In this document: one piece after another, positions 51,341-59,743 of the stretch | How positions within the stretch are numbered: the stretch's first letter is position 1 | How the letters are laid out: every line of letters starts with the position of its first letter | Source of the DNA: Aegicerativicinus sediminis | Lineage (GTDB): Bacteria; Bacteroidota; Bacteroidia; Flavobacteriales; Flavobacteriaceae | DNA: 64,000 bases | Direction: 5' to 3' | NCBI RefSeq assembly: GCF_015476115.1 | Contig: NZ_CP064295.1 | Location: 2,412,001-2,476,000, forward strand | The notes under the pieces: model-generated | What the model was told of the DNA's origin: nothing | What the model saw: only the letters and a program-made list of their open reading frames with translations | Databases searched by the model: none | Program-made: the position numbers and the translations under genes

Positions 51341-52354
51341 ATGAAACTCTTGAGGTGGCTTTTAATACCGATTGTTCCCATTTACGATTTGATTACACGA
51401 ATCAGAAATTTCGCCTATGATCATAACTGGTTTAAGAGCACTTCCTTTCCTTTGCCCGTAATAGCAGTCGGTAATTTATCGGTTGGAGGAACTGGAAAGA
51501 CTCCTATGGTTGAATATTTAATTCGATTGTTAAGAGATGATTTTAAAGTTGCAACGCTTAGTAGGGGTTATGGTCGGAAAACATCAGGGTTTGTTTTAGC
51601 CAATAATCAGTCAGATGCCATAACAATTGGGGATGAGCCTTTTCAGTTTTATTCCAAGTATAAGGATGTAACGGTTGCTGTCGATGAACAAAGGGTGAGA
51701 GGAATTTCTCAATTATTGAAACTTTCTAACCCGCCTGAGGTGATAATTCTAGACGATGCATTTCAACATAGAAAAGTTAAGGCTGGCTTATATATCCTTT
51801 TAACGGACTTCAATAATATGTATTTAGACGATTTACTGTTGCCCACAGGAAATTTGCGGGAGGCCAAAAAGGGTGCTAATAGGTCTGATTTAATTGTGGT
51901 AACGAAATGTCCGCATGAATTATCTGATATTGATAAAAAACATATTGTTGATAGAATTAATCCATTGCCCTCTCAAAAGGTATTTTTTAGCAAGATTGTT
52001 TACGCCGATAAAATTATCGGAACGAATGAGGAGCTGTCTATTGATCAATTAAAAAGTAAAAAATTTACTTTGGTTACTGGTATAGCTAACCCTGAACCGC
52101 TTATTGAATTTTTAGTAAATAAGGGATTGGAATTTGAGCATTTAGCCTTTAAGGATCACCACAATTATACGGCTGAAGAAATTGCTAATTTATCTGGGAA
52201 AGATTTAATTCTAACTACTGAAAAAGATTTTGGGAGATTAAAGGGTGTTCCCCAAAACCTTTATTTTTTGCCAATAAGAATTGAATTTGATAAAAAGGAA
52301 CTTTTTAATGAGTCCATTTTAAATAAAGTAAATCTACTCTATAGGCGTTGCTGA
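51341..52354 (+). CDS. lpxK: Tetraacyldisaccharide 4'-kinase LpxK
   Basis: This 337-aa inner-membrane-associated kinase acts in lipid A synthesis. Its Walker A segment is GNLSVGGTGKTPMVEYL, followed by TLSRGYGRKTSGF and VIILDDAFQHRKVKAGLYIL (Walker B/DD). LLPTGNLREAKKGANRSDLIVVTKCP and LTTEKDFGRLKG are also family blocks. It phosphorylates the 4' position of the lipid A disaccharide. It overlaps the convergent histidine kinase gene by 21 bp. Confidence 0.94.
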   Translation: MKLLRWLLIPIVPIYDLITRIRNFAYDHNWFKSTSFPLPVIAVGNLSVGGTGKTPMVEYLIRLLRDDFKVATLSRGYGRKTSGFVLANNQSDAITIGDEPFQFYSKYKDVTVAVDEQRVRGISQLLKLSNPPEVIILDDAFQHRKVKAGLYILLTDFNNMYLDDLLLPTGNLREAKKGANRSDLIVVTKCPHELSDIDKKHIVDRINPLPSQKVFFSKIVYADKIIGTNEELSIDQLKSKKFTLVTGIANPEPLIEFLVNKGLEFEHLAFKDHHNYTAEEIANLSGKDLILTTEKDFGRLKGVPQNLYFLPIRIEFDKKELFNESILNKVNLLYRRC

Positions 52355-54568
52355 ATTTTGATTATTGGCTAACGCTAAATATAATTTCTTTTCAAAATCT
52401 TCTTGCTTAAATGGTTTCGAAATGATGTCGTTAAATCCAGCCTCGTCAAACTCGTGCATTTTGTCTTCTAAGGTAACTGCCGTAAGAGCGAAAATGGTTA
52501 ATTCCTTATCAAAACTGCGAATTATTTTCGTTGCTTCTAATCCACTTATGCCTGGCATGTGGATGTCCATCAACACGACACTGTAAGAATTGTTTCGCAC
52601 TTTTTCTACTGCTTCTTCGCCATTGTCAACGACATCGCAATGCAGATTCATTTTGTTCAAAATTTTCTTGGTGATCATTTGGTTGATCTTGTTATCCTCC
52701 ACAACCAAAATTTTAATGTTTGTTAAGTCCAATTGATTAATGTTTTTAGAATAGTCTTCTTTTTTAACAGGTTTAGATTCACTCGAGTAGGTGAGGGGTA
52801 TTTCGAATGTAAAAGTAGAACCTTTGCCTAGTTCACTTTTTAAATAAATGGTTCCTTTTAATATATCTATAAGACCTTTAACGATAGAAAGTCCAAGGCC
52901 GGTTCCTCCATATTTTCGATTAATTTGAATAGACCCTTGGGAGAAACTTTCAAACATATGCTCTTGCTTATCTTTGCTAATTCCTATGCCATTATCTTCA
53001 ACTTCAAAGCGAATAACATAATCATCTTTATCACTTTTCACTTTTTTAAGTCGAACCCAAATATCGCCGTCTTTTGTAAATTTTATCGCGTTACCAATAA
53101 GGTTTATTAATATCTGGGAAATCTTCAAATTATCTCCGACAAAGGTTTGAGGCAACTCCTTGTCAAATTCAAAATGAATTTTTACGTTATTGTCTAATGC
53201 AGAGTTATTAAGGGCTGCAATTACATTTTCAACCTTTTTCTTCAAATTGAATAACTCCGGATCGAGCTCAACTTTATTGGCTTCAATCTTATTTATTTGT
53301 AGGATATCATTAATAAACGTTAGTAAATAATCCCCAGAGAATTTAAGAGATTTTAGGTGTGGGATTTGATCCGGCTTGGGGTTTTCTTCCAGCAGCATAT
53401 TGGTCAGTCCTGTAACTGCGTATAATGGCGTCCTCAATTCGTGAGTAACCGTTGATAAAAAGTTGGCCTTGGTTTTAGACGCCAATTCAGCTTTTTCTTT
53501 TGCAACAATTAGTTCATCATTTTTTTTATGAAGCATGTTATTTGTCTTCAAACGAATATTATTGTTTTTATATAGAGAAAGAGTAAGTAATGAAAGTATT
53601 GTAATTAATGCGATACTTAAGATGGTAGTTATCCTTGTGAGGTTACTTTCAGCTTTCTGCTCATCTATTTGGGTCTTCAGTTTTTGGTAATCAACTTCAT
53701 TAAAACTATTACCTATGCCTTGTAATTGCATATTAGTGAAATGGTCTTTATTGACTTCGTATAAAGAGTCAGAAAGTTGAATGTGCTTTCTTAAATAATC
53801 ATTGGAATTTTTGAAATTACCCTTATTGTTATAAATATCACTTAATATGAGATAGGCCTTGTTGACATTGTCAACTTGGTTTCCCTTTATGGAAATTGCC
53901 AATCCTTCCTGGGTTTTTTGTAAAGCAGTATCGTAGTTGTTAAGTTCATTTAGAACCATTCCATTTTGTATTAGCGCACTGCTTAAAACATTATTTTCAT
54001 CGTATTTTCTTGCCATAACAATAGCCTGCTCTAATAAAGATTTAGCTTTGTTGTAGTTCTTTAATTCAATTTGAACTTTAGCTTCATTAAGTAAAACTTC
54101 TGGAATAAATTCTTCCAATTCGTTTTCCTCAAATTGGGTTTTAGAGGAGTTGAAATAGTCTAATGCCGTTTGATAGTCTCCAAGTCCTGCATGGACAACC
54201 CCTCTGATATGATAGGTGATAGCAAGATTCGAGTAATCGTTAATCTGACGCTGATGTTCTGCCGCTTTGCTAAGATGCATAAGGGCATTTTTGTCATCAT
54301 TTAGGGTATATTGTAATTTGGCAATTTTCGTGTGTAAAATTCCCTGATATTTCTGATTGCCTGCAGTTTCAGCAACTTCTAATGCTTGTTTTAGGTTATT
54401 TTGAGCTTTAAGATATTCTCCTCTTTCAACGTCAAATCCAGACTGGGTTATGAGGCCATCTATCTCAATTTGGGCTTTATCAATATTCTCATTATCAGAC
54501 TTTTGAGAATAAAGCGATAAGCATCCTAAAAAGCAAAAAGCAACAAAATAAAGTTTAATTTGGGACAT
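52334..54568 (-). CDS. TPR-containing hybrid histidine kinase
   Basis: This 744-aa sensor has a signal (LYFVAFCFLGCLSLYSQ), about six TPR-like repeats over residues 30-270, one membrane span at ~312-332, a HisKA domain with His376 in STVTHELRTPLYAV, a HATPase domain (GGTGLGLSIVKGLIDIL near residue 554) and a receiver with Asp668 in VLMDIHMPGISG. The TPR region is probably periplasmic and may sense protein or peptide ligands. There is no output DNA-binding domain. The gene tail overlaps lpxK by 21 bp. No dedicated response regulator is next to it. Confidence 0.88.
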   Translation of the reverse strand: MSQIKLYFVAFCFLGCLSLYSQKSDNENIDKAQIEIDGLITQSGFDVERGEYLKAQNNLKQALEVAETAGNQKYQGILHTKIAKLQYTLNDDKNALMHLSKAAEHQRQINDYSNLAITYHIRGVVHAGLGDYQTALDYFNSSKTQFEENELEEFIPEVLLNEAKVQIELKNYNKAKSLLEQAIVMARKYDENNVLSSALIQNGMVLNELNNYDTALQKTQEGLAISIKGNQVDNVNKAYLILSDIYNNKGNFKNSNDYLRKHIQLSDSLYEVNKDHFTNMQLQGIGNSFNEVDYQKLKTQIDEQKAESNLTRITTILSIALITILSLLTLSLYKNNNIRLKTNNMLHKKNDELIVAKEKAELASKTKANFLSTVTHELRTPLYAVTGLTNMLLEENPKPDQIPHLKSLKFSGDYLLTFINDILQINKIEANKVELDPELFNLKKKVENVIAALNNSALDNNVKIHFEFDKELPQTFVGDNLKISQILINLIGNAIKFTKDGDIWVRLKKVKSDKDDYVIRFEVEDNGIGISKDKQEHMFESFSQGSIQINRKYGGTGLGLSIVKGLIDILKGTIYLKSELGKGSTFTFEIPLTYSSESKPVKKEDYSKNINQLDLTNIKILVVEDNKINQMITKKILNKMNLHCDVVDNGEEAVEKVRNNSYSVVLMDIHMPGISGLEATKIIRSFDKELTIFALTAVTLEDKMHEFDEAGFNDIISKPFKQEDFEKKLYLALANNQNSATPIE

Positions 54569-54588
54569 TAATGGCTACTTTTATCGAA

Positions 54589-54596
54589 CAAATATA
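54589..54596 (-). promoter_or_regulatory. Candidate -7 promoter element for the hybrid kinase
   Basis: TATATTTG (minus strand) fits TAnnTTTG and ends 20 bp before the ATG, just after the stop codon of the upstream GAPDH gene. Confidence 0.4.
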
Positions 54597-54597
54597 A

Positions 54598-55614
54598 TTA
54601 TTTCTTCGATAAAAGTGATGATTTCTTCGATAAATTGCAAATTAAATCTAAAATTCTTTGACTGTAACCTGTCTCATTATCATACCATCCTATGATTTTT
54701 ACCATATTCCCTATGACCGAAGTCATAAGTGAATCGAAAATGCAGGAATGTGAATCCCCGACGATATCAATAGAAACTATTGGGTCTGCCGTATATCTTA
54801 AAATACCCTTTAAATCTGTCTCAGCCGCTTTTTGAAAAATACTATTTACCTGTTCAATAGAAACTTCTTTCTTTACATTCAAGGTCATATCGGTTAGGGA
54901 TCCATTTGGGACTGGTACTCGAATACCGCATCCACCAATGACATTAATTAGATGAGGAAATATTTTTGTAAGAGCTTTTGCCGCTCCTGTAGTGGTTGGA
55001 ATAATTGATTGGCCAGCAGCCCTTGATCGTCTTAAATCTTTATGAGGTTGATCGTGCAAACTTTGATCAGTTGTATAAGAATGGACAGTAGTAATATATG
55101 CCTGCTTTATATTAAAGTGATCATCCATCAGTTTCAACATAGGGGCGGCATTATTGGTAGTGCAGGAAGCATTTGAAATAATTAAATCGGTATTTTCTAC
55201 AATACTGTCATTAACGCCCAACACCACCATTTTAATTCTATCATCTAATGGAGGTACAGATAATATAACACGTTTAGCACCATTTTCAATATGGTGGGTT
55301 AATTCTTCAGTTGTCTTGAACTTTCCTGTGCATTCTATTACAAAGTCTACATCGTATTTGCCCCATTGAATTTCTGAAGGATGTGAATAATGTAAAACCG
55401 GAATTTCGACAGAGTCTATAACAATTCCATTTTGGTTGAAACTTACTAGTTTTGGTAAAGTTCCATGTATACTATCATATTTTAAAAGATGGGATAATAC
55501 TTCATTATTCGCAATATCATTTATCGCGACGATTTGTATATCAGATCTAAGTAGGCAAAGTCTAGTAATCCGTCGCCCAATGCGACCGAAACCATTTATT
55601 CCTACACGAATCAT
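54598..55614 (-). CDS. gap: Type I glyceraldehyde-3-phosphate dehydrogenase
   Basis: This 338-aa enzyme has the Rossmann loop VGINGFGRIGRRI, Asp33 (AINDIANN) for NAD specificity, the catalytic Cys151 in SNASCTTNNAAPML and His178 in TTVHSYT. It departs from glycolytic GAPDH in some loops: SVPPLDDRIKMVV replaces the usual SAPAKDE segment. It follows lipA by 2 bp, an unusual partner, and many Bacteroidota carry two or more gap genes, so this could be the non-glycolytic copy. It should still form 1,3-bisphosphoglycerate from glyceraldehyde phosphate. Confidence 0.88.
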   Translation of the reverse strand: MIRVGINGFGRIGRRITRLCLLRSDIQIVAINDIANNEVLSHLLKYDSIHGTLPKLVSFNQNGIVIDSVEIPVLHYSHPSEIQWGKYDVDFVIECTGKFKTTEELTHHIENGAKRVILSVPPLDDRIKMVVLGVNDSIVENTDLIISNASCTTNNAAPMLKLMDDHFNIKQAYITTVHSYTTDQSLHDQPHKDLRRSRAAGQSIIPTTTGAAKALTKIFPHLINVIGGCGIRVPVPNGSLTDMTLNVKKEVSIEQVNSIFQKAAETDLKGILRYTADPIVSIDIVGDSHSCIFDSLMTSVIGNMVKIIGWYDNETGYSQRILDLICNLSKKSSLLSKK

Positions 55615-55616
55615 TT

Positions 55617-56495
55617 TTAATGAATATGTTTATGAGCGTGATAAGAAGATCGAACCAAGGCGCTACTTTCAACATGCCTAAATCCTAGATCCAGTCCAAT
55701 TTCTCTAAACTCTGTAAATTGTTCGGGAGTTACAAAGTTCTGAACCGGTAAATGGCGTTTGCTAGGTTGCAAATATTGACCTATTGTAACTACGTCAACT
55801 TTATGTTCTTTTAGATCATGTAGTGTCTGTATCACTTCTTCTCTTGTTTCGCCAAGTCCTAACATGATTCCAGACTTGGTTCTCCTTTGACCATTTTCCT
55901 TTAAATATTTTAATACACCTAGACTACGATCGTATTTGGCTTGAATCCTAACTTGGCGCGTTAAACGCCTTACAGTTTCTATATTATGGGAAATTACCTC
56001 AGGGGCCACATCAATCATTCGGTCTAAATGTTTTTCTGAACCTTGAAAATCAGGAATCAGAGTTTCCAGGGTTGTATTAGGATTCATTCTTCGAATGGCT
56101 TTTACTGTTTCAGACCAAATAATGGTTCCCATATCTTTTAAATCATCCCTATCTACACTTGTAATAACAGCGTGTTTGATATTCATAATTTTAATTGATC
56201 TGGCAACTTTTTCTGGTTCATCCCAATCAACTGATTCTGGTCTCCCAGTTTTTACACCACAAAAGCCACAACTCCTTGTGCAAATGTTTCCCAAAATCAT
56301 GAAGGTGGCTGTACCTTCACCCCAACATTCGCCCATATTTGGACAACTTCCGGAAGTGCATATCGTATTTAGGTTGTATTTATCAACCAACCCCCTAAGT
56401 TCAGTATACTTTTTCCCAGTAGGTAGCTTTACTCTAAGCCACTTAGGTTTTGGTTGTCTTTGTTCGGTTGATTTTTGAAGGGTTTCAGTCGACAT
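55617..56495 (-). CDS. lipA: Lipoyl synthase
   Basis: This 292-aa radical SAM enzyme inserts two sulphurs into octanoyl groups of lipoyl-dependent enzymes. Both clusters are complete: the auxiliary cluster Cys46, Cys51 and Cys57 ([12 protein letters not shown]), the radical SAM cluster Cys72-x3-Cys76-x2-Cys79 (CTRSCGFC), and the C-terminal Ser of the auxiliary cluster in [11 protein letters not shown]. It is 2 bp from gap downstream and has its own -7 box. LipB is not in the window. Confidence 0.95.
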   Translation of the reverse strand: MSTETLQKSTEQRQPKPKWLRVKLPTGKKYTELRGLVDKYNLNTICTSGSCPNMGECWGEGTATFMILGNICTRSCGFCGVKTGRPESVDWDEPEKVARSIKIMNIKHAVITSVDRDDLKDMGTIIWSETVKAIRRMNPNTTLETLIPDFQGSEKHLDRMIDVAPEVISHNIETVRRLTRQVRIQAKYDRSLGVLKYLKENGQRRTKSGIMLGLGETREEVIQTLHDLKEHKVDVVTIGQYLQPSKRHLPVQNFVTPEQFTEFREIGLDLGFRHVESSALVRSSYHAHKHIH

Positions 56496-56518
56496 AAAAT
56501 TTCATTGAATCTGAAGGG

Positions 56519-56526
56519 CAAAGATA
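56519..56526 (-). promoter_or_regulatory. Candidate -7 promoter element for lipA
   Basis: TATCTTTG (minus strand) fits TAnnTTTG and ends 23 bp before the ATG. Confidence 0.5.
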
Positions 56527-56541
56527 CAATTATATCAACAA

Positions 56542-57762
56542 TTATTGGTAGATCGATAGTAGATACCAAATACCAAATGCAATTAGGAAGAGTATACCAA
56601 CAATACTAATTATATGCATATAAATAGAAGGCCGCCAATCCTTGGGAGTATGTTTGCTACAAATTAAAGCATAATTAGAAATGGCATAAAAAGGAGCAGT
56701 GAGGAAGGAAACAATGGTTGCTATTTGAATAAGTATTCCCATTTCCGATGCTAGGAAAAAAAATATTGCAATTGTACCCATTGCTAATATTATTAACCAA
56801 ATCAAATAACCATTCTTTTTGATTTTGTTTGTTAATAAGCCAATGGATTGATCCATGGCTCTAGGAGAGGCATCTAGAGTGGTTAATGTTGTGCTAAACA
56901 TAGTCGTAAAGGCAGCCACCCCGATAATAGGATAAGCCCAAGTGCCTAAGTTGCTAGTGTACATATTGATTAATTGTCCGCTAAAGACAGAGGCTTGGGG
57001 GCTTATTTCATCAGGCGAATGAAACATTACTAACGCCCCTAAAACTATAAAGCAAAGACCAACAATAATTGTTGAAATATAACCAACATTAAAATCAAAA
57101 AGGGAAGATTTTACTTCATAATCTGCATCATCCTTTTGTTTTTCAATTGCCCATAATGATTGCCAAACTGAAATATCTAAAGGTGCAGGCATCCAGCCCA
57201 TAAATGCGATTAAAAAGGCCATTCCGACTGTGCCGCTAGGAATTATTTGCTGCAAATCAAATTCTAATTTTAAGTTTGATATAGCTATGGCAACAGCTAA
57301 TAGGGTACTAATAGAAAGGGTTATAACAATAAACTTAATTGCTTTATCGAGAATAGAATATTTTCCTTTAAACAATATTAGTACACAAATGGCGAGTAAG
57401 ATAACTGTCCAAATTTCAGTCGAGATTATATTTTGAAACAGACTAGCGGCAATCCCGGCAGAAACAATTGTCACTGCTGTTTGAATGGTGAACATTGTTG
57501 TAATAGTCAATAGGATGTAAATGATTAAAACCCCTCTTCCAAGTTTTTTATATCCATGTAATAGGCTTTCTCCAGTAGCCATTGCATAACGTGGACCGAA
57601 TTGAAAAAATGGATATTTTACAAGGTGGATTGCCAATAACGCCCATACCAGACCAAACCCATAATCTGCTCCAGCCCTAGTGGACTGAACCAAATGCGAA
57701 ACACCTATGGCGGCACCTGCGAAAAGAAGCCCAGGCCCTAACTTTTTCAAATTAAAACTCAT
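56542..57762 (-). CDS. Atypical Nramp-related membrane transporter
   Basis: This 406-aa polytopic carrier of about 11 spans belongs to the Nramp superfamily by its overall plan. The TM1 motif DPGN, whose Asp and Asn bind metal in MntH, is replaced by GVSH in AAIGVSHLVQSTRAGADYG, and the TM6 motif MPHN is replaced by MPAPLDIS (MGWMPAPLDISVWQ). Two of the canonical ligands are therefore missing, so it may move a different cation or a small solute. Its start overlaps the sigma factor stop (ATGA), so it is translated with it. Confidence 0.8.
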   Translation of the reverse strand: MSFNLKKLGPGLLFAGAAIGVSHLVQSTRAGADYGFGLVWALLAIHLVKYPFFQFGPRYAMATGESLLHGYKKLGRGVLIIYILLTITTMFTIQTAVTIVSAGIAASLFQNIISTEIWTVILLAICVLILFKGKYSILDKAIKFIVITLSISTLLAVAIAISNLKLEFDLQQIIPSGTVGMAFLIAFMGWMPAPLDISVWQSLWAIEKQKDDADYEVKSSLFDFNVGYISTIIVGLCFIVLGALVMFHSPDEISPQASVFSGQLINMYTSNLGTWAYPIIGVAAFTTMFSTTLTTLDASPRAMDQSIGLLTNKIKKNGYLIWLIILAMGTIAIFFFLASEMGILIQIATIVSFLTAPFYAISNYALICSKHTPKDWRPSIYMHIISIVGILFLIAFGIWYLLSIYQ

Positions 57763-58310
57763 TTCCTATTCGAAATTATTTCCGATAATAATTTTTTGGC
57801 CCGTAAAAGTTTGATTTTTATGTTATTTATAGGTTCTCCAATTTCTTCGGAGATCTCACTATAGCTTAATTCTTGAAAATAGCGAAGATTAATTACTTCT
57901 TGGTAATGTGGTTTTAGCTTTTTTATATCCCGTAACAACTTTGCTAAATTTTGCTCCATAATTAATCTGTCTTCAACCGTTGGGCTTTCGTCAATGACAT
58001 CGTTATAATCTCCATCTGTTATATCTGTGGAGCGTTCAGCAAGTTGTTTTTTTGTTTTCCTAACTAAATCTATGTGCAGGTTCTTGGATATTGTGATTAG
58101 CCAAGTTTTGAAATTATAGGTGTCATTATAAGTTTCTAATTTATCAAAGGCTTTAGAAAATGTCTGAATGGTAATATCCTCAGCATCATTTTCATTTGCA
58201 GTTCTTTTTAATTGAAAACCATAAACATCATTCCAAAATGTATCGACAAGAAATTTAAAAGCCGCTTGATCATTGTTCTTGGCTTTTTCAATGGCATCTT
58301 TTAACTCCAC
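57759..58310 (-). CDS. ECF-type RNA polymerase sigma factor
   Basis: This 183-aa sigma factor has a sigma-70 region 2 (DAEDITIQTFSKAFDKLETYNDTYNFKTWLITISKNLHIDLVRK) and region 4 (HYQEVINLRYFQELSYSEISEEIGEPINNIKIKLLRAKKLL). No anti-sigma gene follows. It is tucked between a glycosyltransferase (10-bp overlap upstream) and the Nramp-like carrier (4-bp overlap), so its control may be unusual. The DNA-binding helix-turn-helix is normal in length. The target genes cannot be read. Confidence 0.85.
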   Translation of the reverse strand: MELKDAIEKAKNNDQAAFKFLVDTFWNDVYGFQLKRTANENDAEDITIQTFSKAFDKLETYNDTYNFKTWLITISKNLHIDLVRKTKKQLAERSTDITDGDYNDVIDESPTVEDRLIMEQNLAKLLRDIKKLKPHYQEVINLRYFQELSYSEISEEIGEPINNIKIKLLRAKKLLSEIISNRK

Positions 58311-59413
58311 CTTTTTGGTTTTGATATCAAATTCATTATAAAGATATTAAATTGCACAATTACAAGGAGGATTTCCAATAATGGGAATAATAGAATAATG
58401 TCCTTTTCTTCGAGTTTATTTGCAATTTTCCCTAAGGTAATAATTTGAAAAAGATATCTGAAAAGAATCAAAGCGGCAACAAGTATCGGTTGGTGCCAAA
58501 GAATTAATAATGTCGCTCCAATAGTGAGGAAAGTTATATTGCTTATATAAAACACTGCAAGGGACATTTTATGCCCCTTTTTGTAATATGAGGCAGTAGT
58601 AATGTGCCTTCTTTTTTGATGTATCCATTTGCCCAAACCGTTAGAAGGAATTGATGTTGTGAAGGAATCTGGTTCGATTGAGATGGCGGTATTAGTACTT
58701 GTAGCAATTGAATTTATGAGTAAATCATCATCGCCAGACATAACATCCATATGGTTGAAAAATCCATTATTTTCAAAAAACAAGTCCTTTTTGTACGCCA
58801 TATTTCTACCCACACCCATATAGGGATTATTGTTGAGTGCGTATGATAAATACTGAGTTGCAGCCAATAAGGTCTCAAATCGGATAAGTGCATTTAATAG
58901 GGAACCTTTTCTCTTTTCATATTTTCCATATCCAAGGACAATATGTTTGTTATTTGAGAATTGATTTGCCATTGTTGAAATCCAGTGTTTCGAATTTGGT
59001 TTGCAGTCAGCATCAGTGAACAGAAGGTAATCGTATGAAGCTGCTTTAATACCAAGGGTTAAGGCGTACTTTTTATGCGATTTAAATCGGTCAACCTCTT
59101 TAACGTCCACTATCTTAATATTATCGTAGACTTCCTTCGCCTTATTCATCACTTTCAAGGTCTTATCGTAAGAACTATCATTGATTAAAACAATTTCAAA
59201 TTTTGGGTAATCTTGTTCAACCAAAAGAGGAATTAAGGTTTTAAGGTTTTTAGCCTCATTTTTGGCACAAATAATTACTGATATCGGAAGTTCATTTTTT
59301 GACGCTGTTTTGCCTTTGTAGCCAGATAATTTTGAAAAAATAATGCCGTAATAATACAACTGAACTATAACGGCAAGTACAAAAATGAATAGCAGGATCA
59401 ATGGTATGATCAT
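58301..59413 (-). CDS. Membrane glycosyltransferase family 2
   Basis: This 370-aa GT2 protein has an N-terminal membrane span, a GT-A domain with LPISVIICAKNEAKNLKTLIPLL and the DXD-type FTDADCKPNSKHW, and QKRRHITTASYYKKGHK as the QxxRW-like motif. Three to four membrane spans close the C-terminus. It probably synthesises or modifies a cell-surface polysaccharide or lipid. It lies 3 bp after a small membrane protein gene and overlaps the sigma factor gene by 10 bp. Confidence 0.83.
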   Translation of the reverse strand: MIIPLILLFIFVLAVIVQLYYYGIIFSKLSGYKGKTASKNELPISVIICAKNEAKNLKTLIPLLVEQDYPKFEIVLINDSSYDKTLKVMNKAKEVYDNIKIVDVKEVDRFKSHKKYALTLGIKAASYDYLLFTDADCKPNSKHWISTMANQFSNNKHIVLGYGKYEKRKGSLLNALIRFETLLAATQYLSYALNNNPYMGVGRNMAYKKDLFFENNGFFNHMDVMSGDDDLLINSIATSTNTAISIEPDSFTTSIPSNGLGKWIHQKRRHITTASYYKKGHKMSLAVFYISNITFLTIGATLLILWHQPILVAALILFRYLFQIITLGKIANKLEEKDIILLFPLLEILLVIVQFNIFIMNLISKPKRWS

Positions 59414-59416
59414 GAA

Positions 59417-59623
59417 TTATTTAGAGTGTTGAGGTTCGCTGCAATTTTGAAATTGATCGGGTGTTTTTCCGCAAAACCCACAGGCTTGACCATCCTTATT
59501 TAGCATAGGATTCTGACTGGCACAGGTACCGGCAAATTTACCGTCTTTTTTTGCCCAAATTTTGATTGCTATTCCAGCAACCCCTAAAGCTAATAACACA
59601 AGGGTTATTAATAAAAGTTTCAT
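59417..59623 (-). CDS. Small Cys-rich membrane protein
   Basis: This 68-aa protein has one N-terminal hydrophobic span (LLITLVLLALGVAGIAI) followed by a short domain with four cysteines, Cys34, Cys48, Cys51 and Cys61 (GQACGFCGKTPDQFQNC), which could bind a metal or form disulphides. Such 'membrane or secreted' small proteins are common in Flavobacteriaceae beside GT2 genes; no function is known. It is the first gene of an operon with GT2, sigma and Nramp-like genes and has its own promoter. Confidence 0.75.
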   Translation of the reverse strand: MKLLLITLVLLALGVAGIAIKIWAKKDGKFAGTCASQNPMLNKDGQACGFCGKTPDQFQNCSEPQHSK

Positions 59624-59640
59624 GCTAATTGAATTTGCTG

Positions 59641-59648
59641 CAAAGATA
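59641..59648 (-). promoter_or_regulatory. Candidate -7 promoter element of the GT2-sigma-transporter operon
   Basis: TATCTTTG (minus strand) fits TAnnTTTG and ends 17 bp before the ATG at 59623. Confidence 0.5.
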
Positions 59649-59696
59649 CGATAATAAGAATTTTTGAGGAATGTTAATTATTTAGATTTACAAATG

Positions 59697-59722
59697 AAAA
59701 AAGGCCGATATTATCGGCCTTT
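59697..59722 (-). terminator. Rho-independent terminator after the anti-sigma gene
   Basis: AAAGGCCG/CGGCCTTT is a GC-rich stem with a 7-nt loop, followed on the minus strand by a T-run (six A on the left arm side). It ends the sigma/anti-sigma unit 21 bp past its stop. Confidence 0.85.
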
Positions 59723-59743
59723 ATATAGTTGAATTTGAAGATG

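Noticed and set aside
56095-56478. 127-aa plus-strand frame inside lipA
   Set aside because: lipA has its complete Cys motifs in the opposite frame, so this is a shadow.
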